From: CAWKZT01 sp963854565
GTDB taxonomy: Bacteria > Actinomycetota > Acidimicrobiia > Acidimicrobiales > JAHEJN01
DNA length: 26,175 nucleotides
Reading direction: 5' to 3'
NCBI GenBank assembly: GCA_963854565.1
Contig: CAWKZT010000007.1
Span: 1 to 26,175 of the forward strand
Shown: positions 7,410 through 16,424 of the stretch, in pieces
How the letters are laid out: each line of letters starts with the position of its first letter
How positions within the stretch are numbered: the first letter of the stretch is position 1
Position numbers and translations under genes: made by a program
Notes under the pieces: generated by a model
Seen by the model: the letters and a program-made list of their open reading frames with translations, nothing else
Databases searched by the model: none
Told to the model about the DNA's origin: nothing

Positions 7410-9092
7410 ATGCCTAGCAACCCCGCCGCCCTCAATGTTATGGGTGCCTCGCACGTCGCAGCCACCATTGTGGCGTTCCGCGATGCCCTAGTAGCTCACT
7501 GCGAGGTAATCAACGACCTCAACGTCTATCCCGTGCCCGATGGCGATACCGGATCGAATATGTCGTTGACGCTTGGGTCGGTGGTTGAGGAACTCGAACG
7601 GGCTGATGCGGATATGGCGTCGGTCTGTAAGGCCATTTCCCATGGTTCTTTCATGGGCGGGCGAGGTAATTCGGGCGTGATCTTGTCCCAGATTCTGATG
7701 GGGGCCACCAAGGTGCTCATGCAAAACGAGACAGCGTCGGCTGCCGATTGGAACGAAGCATTAGCAGCGGCAGCCACCGCCGCCTACGGGGCAGTGCCGA
7801 AGCCAGTCGAAGGTACGATCCTCACTGTTGTGCGTGAGGTCAGCGAGGCATGCGCCGCACTTGATCCTTCGGTGGGCCTCGTTGAATTCTTCGAAACCGC
7901 CCGGGACGCGGGGGCTGTTTCGCTGGCAAATACGCCGAACTTGTTGTCGCAACTGGCGGATGCGGGTGTGGTTGATGCTGGCGGTGCTGGGTTCTTGCTA
8001 CTGATAGACGCCGCCCTCACGGTGATTGACAGGCGGCCCTTGCCCAAGGCCCCTACTTCCTCTGGACCGGCAATATTTTTGTCCGACGGGGTGGAGCCTG
8101 GGGATGACGATCACACCGATATCAGCGACCTTAAGTACGAGGTCATGTTCTTTCTTGATGCGCCGGACGATGTAATTGATTCGTTCAAAAATGCGTGGGC
8201 CGAGATTGGCGACTCGATTGTGGTCGTGGGTGGCGATGGTATTTGGAACTGCCACATCCACTGCGACGACGTTGGCGCAGCCATCGAAGCAGGTATAGCG
8301 GTGGGTCGGCCTCACAAGATTCGTGTTACCGACCTCATCGAAGAACTTGAACACATCGAAAATATGCGGGGCCCCGACCGAACCGTCGAACCGGAAGAAA
8401 TTCCCGAAGTCACCTATGCCAATTTGGCCAACGTGAACACGGCAGTAGTCGCGGTTGGGGTAGGCGAGGGTGTGCGCAAAATCTTTGAGTCGTTGGGAGT
8501 GCAAGCGGTGGTCACCGGTGGCCAGTCAGCTAACCCATCTACTGAGTTGTTGTTGCGGGCGGTCAACGCGGTGCCTGCCGACAACGTGATCATCTTGCCG
8601 AACAATAAGAACATCATTGCGGTAGCTAAACGGGTAGACGAAGCTACCAACAAGTCCGTCGGTGTTGTCTCTACTCGTGGCATTACCGAAGGCTTTGCGG
8701 CGCTCTTGGCCTTCGATCCTGGTGCCCAGTTGGTTGGCAATGTGGCACAGATGTCCCAAGCCGCGGGAGCAGTCATTGCCGGTGAAGTGACCCAGGCTGT
8801 CCGCGACTCCAATAGCCACGCAGGTGAGATCGTTTTGGGAGATTGGCTCGGGATTACCCGAGGCGGTATCACCACGATTGAGAAGACCCTGTTGGGTGCC
8901 ATGTGCGCCATGCTCGACCACATCGTCGATGTCGACGATCACGAAATTGTCACCATAATCACCGGGGCCGAAGCCGATGAAGCCACTACTGCGGCGGTAG
9001 CCGAATGGATCGAAACGAATCGGCCCGATGTCGAAGTCGAGATTCATTTCGGCGGTCAACCGCTGTACCCGTTCTACGTCGGGGTCGAGTAG
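7410..9092 (+). CDS. DAK2-domain kinase, FakA/YloV-like fatty acid kinase
   Basis: The 560-residue protein matches the YloV/FakA family. In that family FakA phosphorylates fatty acids held by a FakB (DegV-type) carrier, feeding acyl phosphate into phospholipid synthesis. The N-terminal DhaL-like domain has VYPVPDGDTGSNM with Asp44, Asp46 and Asn50 placed for metal-ATP binding. It is followed by GGRGNSGVILSQ (83-94), EGTILTVVRE and DAGGAGFLLL. The middle domain carries the family's HIHCDD segment, and the C-terminal part has the NNKN and TRG(I)TEG elements. No FakB gene is in the window. It lies four bases before recG; this pairing is widespread in Gram-positive genomes. PlsY, which uses acyl phosphate, lies 11 kb away, consistent with but not proof of a fatty-acid role. 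Confidence 0.88.
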   Translation: MPSNPAALNVMGASHVAATIVAFRDALVAHCEVINDLNVYPVPDGDTGSNMSLTLGSVVEELERADADMASVCKAISHGSFMGGRGNSGVILSQILMGATKVLMQNETASAADWNEALAAAATAAYGAVPKPVEGTILTVVREVSEACAALDPSVGLVEFFETARDAGAVSLANTPNLLSQLADAGVVDAGGAGFLLLIDAALTVIDRRPLPKAPTSSGPAIFLSDGVEPGDDDHTDISDLKYEVMFFLDAPDDVIDSFKNAWAEIGDSIVVVGGDGIWNCHIHCDDVGAAIEAGIAVGRPHKIRVTDLIEELEHIENMRGPDRTVEPEEIPEVTYANLANVNTAVVAVGVGEGVRKIFESLGVQAVVTGGQSANPSTELLLRAVNAVPADNVIILPNNKNIIAVAKRVDEATNKSVGVVSTRGITEGFAALLAFDPGAQLVGNVAQMSQAAGAVIAGEVTQAVRDSNSHAGEIVLGDWLGITRGGITTIEKTLLGAMCAMLDHIVDVDDHEIVTIITGAEADEATTAAVAEWIETNRPDVEVEIHFGGQPLYPFYVGVE

Positions 9093-9096
9093 CGGC

Positions 9097-11235
9097 GTGA
9101 GCCCAGGGGACGAACCACTTACGCTGCTAGATTTTGCCAGCAAACCCGTTGGCGATCTTGTGGGTGTGGGTCCCAAGAAACTCCAGGCGTTAGCTTCGGC
9201 AGAGATCGCAACCTTGCACGACCTGCTCCTGCATTACCCGCTGCGCTACATCGACCGCACTCGACAGGTAGCTATTAATGAGCTTGTCCCCGGTGACGAA
9301 GCCATGGTGCTGGGGGAGGTCGTAGGAGTGGATTCGCGGCGCACCCGCAATGGCAAGTCGATGGTCACGGTTTCGTTGTCAGATGGTTCGGGAAAATTAT
9401 CGCTGTCGTTCTTTAATCAGCCCTGGCGAGCCAAACAGATGTATGAAGGCATGCAAGCGGTCGTCTTTGGCAAGGTCGACCTCTATCGAGGCAGCCGCCA
9501 AATGAGCAGCCCAATTGTTGACCTGGTGGGTGACAAGACCGGCCGTATTGTGCCGGTGTATCCGCAGTCGGCGAAGGCAGGTCTTCACACCTGGGATGTC
9601 GCCGAATGGGTCGCGCAAGTTCTGCGACGCAGTTCGGTGCGCGGCTTCGCCGAGGCCGTTCCCCAAAGTATTTTGGATCGCTGGAACCTGGTGAGTCGTG
9701 ATGCAGCGTTGCGGATGATTCACCAACCTGAGTCGATGGGCGATGTGGATATGGCCCGTCGCCGCTTGGTATTTGATGAGTTGTTACGCATCCAGTGCAA
9801 GCTGGTTCGCAAGAAACGGGTGCTGGAAGCGGAACAATCTGGAGTCGCCCACAATCTTGACGGCACGTTGTTTGCCGAATTTCTGGGGCGTCTCGGGTTC
9901 CCGCTCACGAAAGCTCAAGAACGGGTCATTAGCGAGATTCATTCGGATCTGGGTGCCGATTCGCCGATGCATAGGTTGCTGCAAGGTGATGTGGGATCGG
10001 GTAAGACGGTGGTGGCGGTTGCGGCACTACTAACTGCTGTTGAGGGCGGGCATCAAGGAGCACTGATGGCGCCCACCGAGGTCCTAGCTGAGCAGCACTA
10101 CCGCGGAATCTCTGCCTTGCTCAGCGGGCTTACGGTGCGGTCTGATCTAACCCTGTTGGGTGAACGGGAGTTACGGGTGGCGTTCCTGGCTGGCCGTGTC
10201 GGTGCGGCTGAGCGTCGTCGGATTCGAACCGATCTTGCCAATGGCGAAATCGACATTGCGATTGGTACGCACGCGCTAATTCAAGAGGGCGTCGATTTCA
10301 ATTCCCTGGGTGTGATTGTGATCGACGAACAACACCGCTTCGGTGTCGAACAACGGGCCGCGTTGCGCGAGAAAAGCGCCGGCGACACAACACCCGATGT
10401 GCTGGTCATGACTGCCACCCCGATACCTCGCACCGCGGCCATGACGGTCTATGGAGACCTCGATGTTTCGGTGCTTGACGAGATGCCCCCGGGGCGTATT
10501 CCGATCGTCACCACGTGGGCTAGGACCGACCTCGAAGAAATTGCCGTGTGGTCAGCAATTCGCGGATCCATTGCCGATGGCAATCAGGCCTACGTGGTTT
10601 GTCCGCTGATCGGCGAGTCCGAAATACTCGAAGTTCGATCGGCTGAGGAGACCTTCGAACGTCTCGACAACGACGAGTTGGCCGGTCTCCGGCTAGCACT
10701 GCTTCATGGCCGAATGTCTTCCGCCGACAAAGACGCCATCATGTCTTCGTTCCGGGACGGCGAGATCGATGTCTTGGTTGCGACAACAGTTATAGAAGTT
10801 GGTGTTGACGTTTCCAATGCCACTGCCATGGTCATCGTCGATGCGGGTCGGTTCGGAATCGCCCAGCTTCACCAGTTGCGTGGTCGAGTGGGGCGCGGAT
10901 CGGTCGCCTCGCAGTGCTACCTACTAGGGGAGGGCGAGACGCCCGATAGTGAGCAGCGCCTTGAGGCGTTGGTGCGCACGACCGACGGTTTCGAGTTGGC
11001 CGAGGTAGACCTCGACTTGCGGGGCGAAGGCACCATCATGGGCGAGCGCCAGAAAGGTCGCAACGACCTCAGGTTGGCCTCACTGCGCCGAGACAGGGAG
11101 TGGGTCGAGCACGCCCGCCAAGTCGCCTTTGAGCTAGTCGATACGAGCCTTGACCTGTCACAAGTACCGTTGCTAGCCGCCGAAATTGAGTTCTATTTGG
11201 CCGAAGAAGACGCGGAGTTCTTGTTAAAGGACTAG
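9097..11235 (+). CDS. recG: ATP-dependent DNA helicase RecG
   Basis: RecG is a double-strand DNA translocase that reverses stalled replication forks and processes recombination intermediates. From GTG at 9097 it has 712 residues, normal for the family. The N-terminal wedge region includes the helix-hairpin-like VGVGPKKLQAL and the LLHYPLRYIDR segment, then an OB fold. The helicase core shows Walker A GDVGSGKT (297-304), APTEVLAEQHY, DEQH (410-413) with RFGVEQR, MTATPIPRT, and motif VI QLHQLRGRVGRG near 590-601. An in-frame start further left would lie inside the upstream gene. The GTG, four bases after the kinase stop, gives the expected N-terminus, with GGGGTCGAG just upstream. It converges on dxs with only five bases between the stops. 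Confidence 0.95.
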   Translation: MSPGDEPLTLLDFASKPVGDLVGVGPKKLQALASAEIATLHDLLLHYPLRYIDRTRQVAINELVPGDEAMVLGEVVGVDSRRTRNGKSMVTVSLSDGSGKLSLSFFNQPWRAKQMYEGMQAVVFGKVDLYRGSRQMSSPIVDLVGDKTGRIVPVYPQSAKAGLHTWDVAEWVAQVLRRSSVRGFAEAVPQSILDRWNLVSRDAALRMIHQPESMGDVDMARRRLVFDELLRIQCKLVRKKRVLEAEQSGVAHNLDGTLFAEFLGRLGFPLTKAQERVISEIHSDLGADSPMHRLLQGDVGSGKTVVAVAALLTAVEGGHQGALMAPTEVLAEQHYRGISALLSGLTVRSDLTLLGERELRVAFLAGRVGAAERRRIRTDLANGEIDIAIGTHALIQEGVDFNSLGVIVIDEQHRFGVEQRAALREKSAGDTTPDVLVMTATPIPRTAAMTVYGDLDVSVLDEMPPGRIPIVTTWARTDLEEIAVWSAIRGSIADGNQAYVVCPLIGESEILEVRSAEETFERLDNDELAGLRLALLHGRMSSADKDAIMSSFRDGEIDVLVATTVIEVGVDVSNATAMVIVDAGRFGIAQLHQLRGRVGRGSVASQCYLLGEGETPDSEQRLEALVRTTDGFELAEVDLDLRGEGTIMGERQKGRNDLRLASLRRDREWVEHARQVAFELVDTSLDLSQVPLLAAEIEFYLAEEDAEFLLKD

Positions 11236-11240
11236 CGGTC

Positions 11241-13088
11241 TTACGAGTTGAGCTTGGCAGTGCGTAATGCTTTACGAACGGTTTCAGCAACACCGGCTCC
11301 GTCGAGGCCAAGGTTCGCAAGGATCTGTGAGGCATTGCCGTGCGGGATGTACGCAGTGGGCACGCCCAGTACCTGGATCGCCGGGCGTTGTTCGGTCTGA
11401 TTGAGGCGATCAGAAATCATTGAACCCACACCACCGGCTCGCAGACCGTCCTCGATGGTGACGACGAGTGGGTGATTGGCGGCTTCGGCCAGCATGGATT
11501 CGTCCAGAGGAACGACTCGAATGTCCCAGACAGTGGCATTTATACCATCGGCCTGGAGTGCATCTGCCGCCTCTTCTGCGGCGTCGAGCATTTTGCCCAT
11601 CGACAAAATACAGACGTCGGTTCCGGTACGACACTTGCGGGCGCTGAGGCCGCTTCCGACTTCGCTGGCGGGGGAGCGGCGGGCCGGAGTCTTCCCCCAA
11701 CGAAGGGCCGAAGGGCCGGTAGTTATGTCGAGCGCATCGCCAAGCATTTGGCCGACTTCTTCGTACGACGATGGCGCGAACAGGGTCATCCCGGAAACTT
11801 TGGTGAGCAGAACCATGTCCAGAATGCCGTGATGGGAGGGGCCATCGTCACCCGTTATTCCGGCCCTATCAAGGCAGAACACGACCGGCTGGCCGTGGAG
11901 CCCGACGTCGAGGTTCACCTGATCGATGGCCCGGGTGAGGAAGGTGGAGTAAACCGCGAATACGGGACGTAGGCCGCCCATGGCCATACCCGCGGCGGAC
12001 GTCACGGCGTGCTGTTCAGCAATACCGACGTCGAAACAGCGGTCGGGGAACCGTTCGTTGAATGGCAAAAGGCCGGTGGAATCGGGCATGGCTGCGGTCA
12101 GCGCAACAACCTCGGGGCGAGCTTCGGCCTCGATGAGAAGAGCGTCAGTAAATGCTGCGGTGAAACTTCCCGGCTTAATGGCGCCGGTGTCGTGCATCTT
12201 CTTAATCGAATCCGCCAAGGCCGGTTCGTACCCGTGCCCCTTGTCGGTCAGCACATGGACAACGACAGGTCCACCGAGTTGTCGGGCGTTATTTAGGGCA
12301 CCTTCAATCGCGGCGATGTCGTGGCCATCAAAGGGGCCCATATACCGGACGCCGAGATTCTCGAAAAATGAGGTTGGCTCCCACATTTCGCGGATGGCAG
12401 CTTTGGTGGCGTCGATGGCGCGGGTGGCCTCAGATCCGACGATCGGGATGTCGGCGATGAGGCGTTCCATGCGGGACTGTTGCCGTTGGAACTTGGGATT
12501 GATCCGTAACTTGGCCAAGCTTTCGCCCAACTTCGACACCGTGGGGGCATAGGAGCGGCCGTTGTCGTTCAAGATGATGGTTACGTCGCGTCCGGAGTGG
12601 CCCAGATTGTTGAGACCCTCAAAGGCCATACCGCCGGTCATGGCACCGTCGCCAATCACCGCAACGACATGACGGTGGTTGGCCCCAGAAAGATCACGGG
12701 CGGTTGCCAAGCCGTGGGCGTAGGACAACACGGTGGATGCGTGGCTGTTCTCTATCCAGTCGTGATCGGATTCTTCTCGGCACGGATAGCCCGAAAGTCC
12801 ATTGGCCTGACGCAGCTGAGTAAACGCGTCGCGGCGACCGGTAAGAAATTTATGGACATAGGCCTGATGGCCGGTATCCCACAACAAGATGTCGGTCGGG
12901 GAGTCGAACACCCGGTGCATGGCGATGGTGAGTTCAACGACACCCAGATTGGAACCGAGGTGTCCGCCGCCGGGCGAGTTGTCGACCGCGGCAATGATGG
13001 CGTCGCGGATTTCTCCGGCGAGTTGATCGAGATCGTCGTGGCTCAGACGCAATAGGTCTGAGGGACGATTGATGGAGTCAAGCAACAT
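11241..13088 (-). CDS. dxs: 1-deoxy-D-xylulose-5-phosphate synthase
   Basis: Dxs condenses pyruvate and glyceraldehyde 3-phosphate, using thiamine diphosphate, in the first step of the MEP isoprenoid pathway. The 615 residues contain GGHLGSNLGVVELT near 41-54, the ThDP motif GDGAMTGG at 146-153 with the later IILNDN, FDGHD near 253, and the catalytic GIAEQH with Glu358. The DRAGITGDDGPSHHG segment is diagnostic of Dxs against transketolase. The ATG at 13088 gives the usual MLLDSI beginning; a TTG three codons upstream is less likely. This start lies inside the end of the PAP2 gene (11-base overlap), so translation is probably coupled. The operon also encodes a PAP2 phosphatase and a flippase-like protein, which suits isoprenoid carrier-lipid supply. 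Confidence 0.96.
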   Translation of the reverse strand: MLLDSINRPSDLLRLSHDDLDQLAGEIRDAIIAAVDNSPGGGHLGSNLGVVELTIAMHRVFDSPTDILLWDTGHQAYVHKFLTGRRDAFTQLRQANGLSGYPCREESDHDWIENSHASTVLSYAHGLATARDLSGANHRHVVAVIGDGAMTGGMAFEGLNNLGHSGRDVTIILNDNGRSYAPTVSKLGESLAKLRINPKFQRQQSRMERLIADIPIVGSEATRAIDATKAAIREMWEPTSFFENLGVRYMGPFDGHDIAAIEGALNNARQLGGPVVVHVLTDKGHGYEPALADSIKKMHDTGAIKPGSFTAAFTDALLIEAEARPEVVALTAAMPDSTGLLPFNERFPDRCFDVGIAEQHAVTSAAGMAMGGLRPVFAVYSTFLTRAIDQVNLDVGLHGQPVVFCLDRAGITGDDGPSHHGILDMVLLTKVSGMTLFAPSSYEEVGQMLGDALDITTGPSALRWGKTPARRSPASEVGSGLSARKCRTGTDVCILSMGKMLDAAEEAADALQADGINATVWDIRVVPLDESMLAEAANHPLVVTIEDGLRAGGVGSMISDRLNQTEQRPAIQVLGVPTAYIPHGNASQILANLGLDGAGVAETVRKALRTAKLNS

Positions 13089-13914
13089 CGGAGACAACCG
13101 TACTCGGAGAAACTGGCGACGTTTTACCTATCCGCCAATTGCCGACAAAGACACCTACGCCAAGGACTATTGCGCCGCCAACGACATCGAGCCAATAGTG
13201 ATTGGCGGTGACAATGACTGCGTAGACCGTTGCTACCGGGTAGATCGCCATGAGGCTACGAGTCACGGTGTGACGCAGCACCGGCCACAGGGCTAGCGTG
13301 CACCACATCGCCCACGCAAAGTGCAGGCTGGGCATGGCCGCGAATTGGTTAGAAACCGCCACTGCGGTACCGGAGTCAAACGACCACAACCCGCCGTAAG
13401 TGATAGAGGTATCCACGAAGACGGCACTGGGGTCGCAGCCGCCGAACTCGCCGCAGTTGGCCAACAGGCGAGGGGGCATTACGGGAAAGAGAGCAAAGCC
13501 GGTCAACGAAAGGCCGATGGTCGTGAGCAGGACCGTGCGCCACTGACGGTAGCGCTCCGGGAACTTGATGAACAACCATGCCAGTACGCCAATAGTGACG
13601 GCGAAGTGGAATGACCCATAGAACAAGTTCCAGAACTGGACGAAGGCCCGAGAACCAAGAATGGCATCGTGCAGGTCTGGTTCGATGTAGAGGCCGATCG
13701 ACTTTTCGAAATCAATGATGTGGCGGGCATTTTGGAGGGCTCGATCGGCGCTAACCGAGGCCGAGCCGAACTGGTTACGAATCCACGTGTAGACGAGGTA
13801 GAACGCGAGTACCAGAGCGACTTCGCCGGCTAGGTTGGGGCGCTTCGCTTGACCGGCCAGAGGACGAGTTGATTCGTCGGCCAGCGAGGTCTCGGAGGCA
13901 GGCAATTCGATCAC
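13078..13914 (-). CDS. PAP2-superfamily membrane phosphatase
   Basis: This 278-residue protein is a membrane phosphatase of the PAP2 type, closest in pattern to the inositol-phosphotransferase-like group (PAP2_3). About six hydrophobic helices are visible. The catalytic half has AAMPSLHFAW (Ser196, His198; phosphate-binding and nucleophile-assisting) and ANHYWLDVVGG (His239, Asp243). The classic first motif (KxxxxxxRP) is not obvious; FALFPVMPPRL near 140-150 occupies the equivalent region, as in this subgroup. Likely substrates are lipid or polyprenyl phosphates at the outer membrane face. Its GTG overlaps the upstream TGA by three bases within GTGA, and its end overlaps dxs, so three products are translationally linked. 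A carrier-lipid role is inferred from context. Confidence 0.85.
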   Translation of the reverse strand: MIELPASETSLADESTRPLAGQAKRPNLAGEVALVLAFYLVYTWIRNQFGSASVSADRALQNARHIIDFEKSIGLYIEPDLHDAILGSRAFVQFWNLFYGSFHFAVTIGVLAWLFIKFPERYRQWRTVLLTTIGLSLTGFALFPVMPPRLLANCGEFGGCDPSAVFVDTSITYGGLWSFDSGTAVAVSNQFAAMPSLHFAWAMWCTLALWPVLRHTVTRSLMAIYPVATVYAVIVTANHYWLDVVGGAIVLGVGVFVGNWRIGKTSPVSPSTVVSDVA

Positions 13915-14903
13915 GACTTGACAGGTACGCCGGTGTTGGGGCCCGAGTCGGTCATTTCGCCATCGGCCCGGTTGAACAGCAGTGGGACGAGACCCGGCAA
14001 GCTGCCAATGACCGTTAAGAAGTACAACAGAATTCCGAGGGCGAAGGCCCGTTCTTCGGGTACGCCGAGTTGCCCAAAGAACAATGCCAAAGCCGCTTCT
14101 CGGGGGCCGATGCCACCTATGCCGAGTGGGACCATTTGGAGAATCAGGACGGCGGGAAGAAACGCCAGGATGGCGGTGGGACCAACCGCGCCTTCGATGC
14201 CCATGGCGCGTGCGGCGCAGGCCGCGGCAGAGAGTACTACTAACTGGTAGGTAAAGGCCGAGGCTAAAACCTTGAGTGCGGCCTGAGGATGTTCGCGGAG
14301 TTTGTCAATGCCAAGATGTAGGGCGCTGGCGTATCGGGCCCAACCATCACGTTTTTCCAGAAATCGGCCGACCCAATCGCTGCTGACCAACAAGATGAGG
14401 ACGCCGAAGGCAAACAGAACGACTAAGGCGAGGATAAACGCCACGCTGGTGGCATGTCCCAAGTCTCGGAGACCGGAGTTGGCGAGCAAGCCGATGAGGG
14501 ATAGTACGGGCAAGACGATCCATCCGCTGAGCCGTTCTACAAGTACCGAGGCGAAAGAACCGGGGGCATTTTCGGTGTCGCGTCGGAGGCGATTAACGCG
14601 AAGAACGTCGCCGCCGACGGTGGTAGGAACGAAGTTAGAGATGAACTGACCAGCCATGTAGTGACCAAACAACCGAGTGGTGCGGGAGTCCATATCGAAG
14701 GCAAACAGCACACGATGCCAACGCACAGCAGCAAACCAAAATCCGGTAACCGTAAGGACCAGAGCTGCGCCGAGCCAAATCGGGGTGGCCGCACTCCATT
14801 CGGGCAAAAGCTCGTCCGTATCGAACGATGGCGTCACAAAATACAGCACGACCATGAAGCCGACCGACAGGCCGATGCGTATCGTAAGTTTGAGGTGCCG
14901 CAT
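13911..14903 (-). CDS. UPF0104 / lysylphosphatidylglycerol synthase-type transmembrane (flippase-like) protein
   Basis: The 330-residue product is an eight- or nine-helix membrane protein of the LPG_synthase_TM (UPF0104, AglD-like) family. The family signatures FVPTTVGGDVLRV (near 91-103) and GIGGIGPREAALALFFG are both present. The MprF protein uses this type of domain to move aminoacyl-lipids across the membrane. There is no C-terminal aminoacyltransferase domain, so this is the stand-alone form, for which lipid or glycolipid translocation is suspected but substrates are mostly unknown. The ATG at 14903 is chosen over a TTG at 14945 because the longer form would read through the palindrome at 14938-14953. 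It is first in an operon with the PAP2 phosphatase and dxs, suggesting a polyprenyl-linked substrate. Confidence 0.86.
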   Translation of the reverse strand: MRHLKLTIRIGLSVGFMVVLYFVTPSFDTDELLPEWSAATPIWLGAALVLTVTGFWFAAVRWHRVLFAFDMDSRTTRLFGHYMAGQFISNFVPTTVGGDVLRVNRLRRDTENAPGSFASVLVERLSGWIVLPVLSLIGLLANSGLRDLGHATSVAFILALVVLFAFGVLILLVSSDWVGRFLEKRDGWARYASALHLGIDKLREHPQAALKVLASAFTYQLVVLSAAACAARAMGIEGAVGPTAILAFLPAVLILQMVPLGIGGIGPREAALALFFGQLGVPEERAFALGILLYFLTVIGSLPGLVPLLFNRADGEMTDSGPNTGVPVKS

Positions 14904-14937
14904 GGAATCCACTAAATGTCTGAGGTAGGGAAGCCCG

Positions 14938-14953
14938 GACGTCAATTGACGTC
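14938..14953. promoter_or_regulatory. Perfect 16-bp palindrome, candidate operator in the divergent promoter region
   Basis: GACGTCAATTGACGTC is identical to its own reverse complement. It lies in the 129-base region between the divergent UPF0104-PAP2-dxs and tldD-tldE-uppP operons. Each half contains TTGACG, which could act as a -35 box on either strand, but no good -10 box is found 17 bases away. A dimeric regulator site is the simplest reading. Confidence 0.55.
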
Positions 14954-14971
14954 AGGAACCAACGTTCCTGA
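14952..14971. promoter_or_regulatory. 8-bp-arm inverted repeat next to the palindrome, candidate second operator
   Basis: TCAGGAAC (14952-14959) and GTTCCTGA (14964-14971) are perfect complements around a CAAC spacer, sharing two bases with the 16-bp palindrome. A TAGCGT -10-like box at 14986-14991 would place a -35 region over the right arm, so a bound protein could block or aid transcription of tldD. The transcribed form could also fold as a hairpin. Confidence 0.5.
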
Positions 14972-15023
14972 GGGCCAGAACAGGGTAGCGTTGAACGAAA
15001 CAGAGCCAGTGTTTGCCCAGTAT

Positions 15024-15027
15024 GGAG
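15024..15027 (+). promoter_or_regulatory. Ribosome binding site of tldD
   Basis: GGAG five bases before the ATG at 15033 decides the tldD start. In-frame alternatives further left would begin inside or beyond the inverted repeats. Confidence 0.6.
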
Positions 15028-15032
15028 AAAAA

Positions 15033-16424
15033 ATGATCGAGCAAGATCTTGTCGAACTAACCCTAAGTCACGCTCTTGAGCACGGTGGCGATTTTGCCGA
15101 GGTATTCGCCGAAGACAAGACCTCATCGTCGGCTGTGTTCGATGATGGCAAGGTCGAAGAACTTACGTCCGGTCGCAGTCGCGGCGTGGGTGTCCGGGTT
15201 GTGGTTGGCGAGACTACCGGGTTTGCCCATACCGCCGACCTGTCCGAGACCGGACTCTTGGCTGCCGCTGAAGCCGCAGGCGCTGCCGCCCGAGGTGGCG
15301 GTGGGGGCGTTCGTACCGTCGCGTTGAACCCCACGACAGCTCCTCGCCCCAACGAAGTACTAGTGCAACCCAACGACGTACCAAAGGGCACCAAGGTTGG
15401 CTTGCTGGAGCGAGCCGAGGCCGCGGGCCGTGGTGCCGGATCCGAAATTACCCAGGTCATGGCGCGCTACGGCGACAGTCGGCGCCGCATCTTGGTGGCT
15501 AATAGTGACGGCATTTTTACCGGCGACGATCAAGTAAAGACCATGTTTTCGGTCAGTTGTGTTGCCACCGGTGACACAGGAATGCAGACCGGGCGCGAGA
15601 GCGTCGGTCACACCATCGGGTTCGAGTTGTTCGATGCTCACGACGTCGAGGCCATTGCGCGCCGAGCGGCCACCCGGGCGCTCACGAAACTAGCTGCGGT
15701 CCCTGCGCCGAGTGGCGAGATGACAGTGGTTATTGGCAAGGGCGGTGGCGGTGTTTTGTTCCACGAAGCTTGCGGCCATGGCCTCGAAGCAGATGCCATC
15801 AAGAAACAGGCGTCGGTCTTTGCGGGCCAAATGGGAAACAAGGTTGCCAGCGACATGGTGACGTTGATTGATAACGGCACGATGTCCGAAGAGTGGGGTT
15901 GCTACGCCGTCGACGACGAAGGTCATGCCGCGCAGTCCAACACCCTGATCGAAAACGGCGTGCTCACCGACTACATGTGGGATCTGCTGCGAGCCAAGGC
16001 CGACGGGCGCGAATCGTCGGGCAACGGTCGGCGTCAGAGCTATCAGTGTTTGCCGATGGTCCGCATGACCAACACCTATGTCACCAACGGCGAAGACGAA
16101 CCCGAGGACATAATTGCCAGCACCAAGAACGGCATATATGTGGCCCAGTTGGGTGGCGGCCAGGTCAATACTGTTAGTGGCGATTTTGTTTTTGGTATGA
16201 CCGAGGCCTACCTCATCGAGGATGGCAAAATCACCGCACCCATCCGTGAGGGCAACCTCATTGGAAATGGGCCCGAGGTGCTTACCCGCATCGATGCCCT
16301 TGGCAACGATTTCGCGATGGGGTCACCCGGCATGTGTGGCAAAGATGGCCAGGGTGTCCCGGTCGGCGATGGCACTCCCACCCTGCGCGTTACGAGCCTC
16401 ACTGTCGGCGGAGCAGCGGCCTGA
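15033..16424 (+). CDS. tldD: Metalloprotease TldD
   Basis: TldD is the catalytic half of the TldD/TldE zinc protease, which degrades unfolded peptides and, in some hosts, trims leader peptides of RiPP antibiotics. From ATG 15033 it has 463 residues, normal for the family. The zinc-binding and catalytic motif HEACGHGLEAD begins at His244, preceded by the glycine-rich GKGGGGVLF. The C-terminal half has MRMTNTY-type residues (VRMTNTYV), GGGQVNTVSGDF, and GSPGMCGKDGQ with the family's C-terminal Cys. Its stop overlaps the tldE ATG by one base (TGATG), as expected for subunits of one complex. No RiPP precursor or modification enzyme is visible nearby, so a housekeeping proteolytic role is more likely. 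Confidence 0.95.
   Translation: MIEQDLVELTLSHALEHGGDFAEVFAEDKTSSSAVFDDGKVEELTSGRSRGVGVRVVVGETTGFAHTADLSETGLLAAAEAAGAAARGGGGGVRTVALNPTTAPRPNEVLVQPNDVPKGTKVGLLERAEAAGRGAGSEITQVMARYGDSRRRILVANSDGIFTGDDQVKTMFSVSCVATGDTGMQTGRESVGHTIGFELFDAHDVEAIARRAATRALTKLAAVPAPSGEMTVVIGKGGGGVLFHEACGHGLEADAIKKQASVFAGQMGNKVASDMVTLIDNGTMSEEWGCYAVDDEGHAAQSNTLIENGVLTDYMWDLLRAKADGRESSGNGRRQSYQCLPMVRMTNTYVTNGEDEPEDIIASTKNGIYVAQLGGGQVNTVSGDFVFGMTEAYLIEDGKITAPIREGNLIGNGPEVLTRIDALGNDFAMGSPGMCGKDGQGVPVGDGTPTLRVTSLTVGGAAA

Noticed and set aside
11702..11717. Tandem GAAGGGCC direct repeat
   Set aside because: It lies within dxs coding sequence and is most simply a result of the encoded residues; only two copies.
14904..14945. 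Longer N-terminus for the UPF0104 protein from TTG 14945
   Set aside because: The added residues are not typical of the family and fall in the palindrome region; ATG 14903 is adequate.
14916..15032. Longer N-terminus for TldD
   Set aside because: It would translate across both inverted repeats, and a good GGAG sits right before the ATG at 15033, where the family normally begins.
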